Source of the DNA: Chitinophagaceae bacterium
Lineage (GTDB): Bacteria; Bacteroidota; Bacteroidia; Chitinophagales; Chitinophagaceae
Length of the DNA: 5,624 nt
NCBI GenBank assembly: GCA_947463755.1
Contig: CANHUK010000139.1
Span: forward strand, 1-5,624
Reading direction: 5' to 3'
The notes under the pieces were generated by a model. The model saw nothing but the letters and a program-made list of their open reading frames with translations, ran no database searches and was not told the DNA's origin. Shown piece after piece: positions 5,610 to 5,624 of this stretch (within the stretch, counting starts at the first letter, position 1; each line of letters begins with the position of its first letter). The translations under genes and the position numbers were made by a program.

Positions 5610-5624
5610 TGGTCGCAGATCAGG
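5606..5624 (+). CDS. Possible start of a downstream gene, cut by the window edge
   Basis: An ATG at 5606-5608 overlaps the uvrC stop (ATGA arrangement), followed at once by a second ATG at 5609. The frame stays open for the remaining codons (Met-Met-Val-Ala-Asp-Gln). The same ATGATGG start context occurs at the receptor-PepSY junction (468-474). Four-base overlaps of this kind often mark translationally coupled genes, but only six codons are visible, so this is a suggestion only. Confidence 0.25.

Overview
The window looks like a chromosomal segment of a moderately GC-rich member of the Bacteroidota. Three things point there: a UvrC of the Bacteroidota type; an ECF sigma factor followed by a protein that joins a short N-terminal anti-sigma-like segment and one membrane helix to an outer-membrane-type beta-barrel; and gene starts that mostly lack a Shine-Dalgarno sequence. 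The family cannot be fixed from this sequence alone. All genes lie on the + strand and are tightly packed. The longest gap is 93 bases, and no RNA gene, insertion sequence, CRISPR array or prophage gene is visible.

Left part (1-1043): the C-terminal end of a TonB-dependent outer-membrane receptor. It is followed with no spacer (stop TGA directly abutting ATG) by a short two-helix PepSY-type inner-membrane protein. This pairing is typical of iron, siderophore or haem uptake loci: the receptor brings the ligand across the outer membrane, and the PepSY protein probably acts at the inner membrane or periplasm, possibly in reductive release of iron.

Middle part (1044-3774): a 93-base intergenic region with promoter-like words precedes an ECF sigma factor. 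Next come a cysteine-free 458-residue protein with predicted inner-membrane helix plus C-terminal beta-barrel, and then a 191-residue lipoprotein of unknown function. The order suggests a cell-envelope signalling module in which the sigma factor is controlled by the membrane protein. That link is inferred from position and architecture, not shown.

Right part (3801-5609): a complete uvrC (602 aa) with GIY-YIG nuclease, four-cysteine cluster, UVR, RNase H-like nuclease and helix-hairpin-helix parts all intact. An ATG overlaps its stop codon and may begin another gene that is cut off by the window edge.

The most interesting item is the sigma factor with its dual-membrane partner protein. Secondary items are the short repeats near the sigma-factor and barrel-gene starts, an about threefold excess of GATC over chance, and a perfect 9-bp hairpin inside uvrC. 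Nothing here clearly amounts to an undescribed system.
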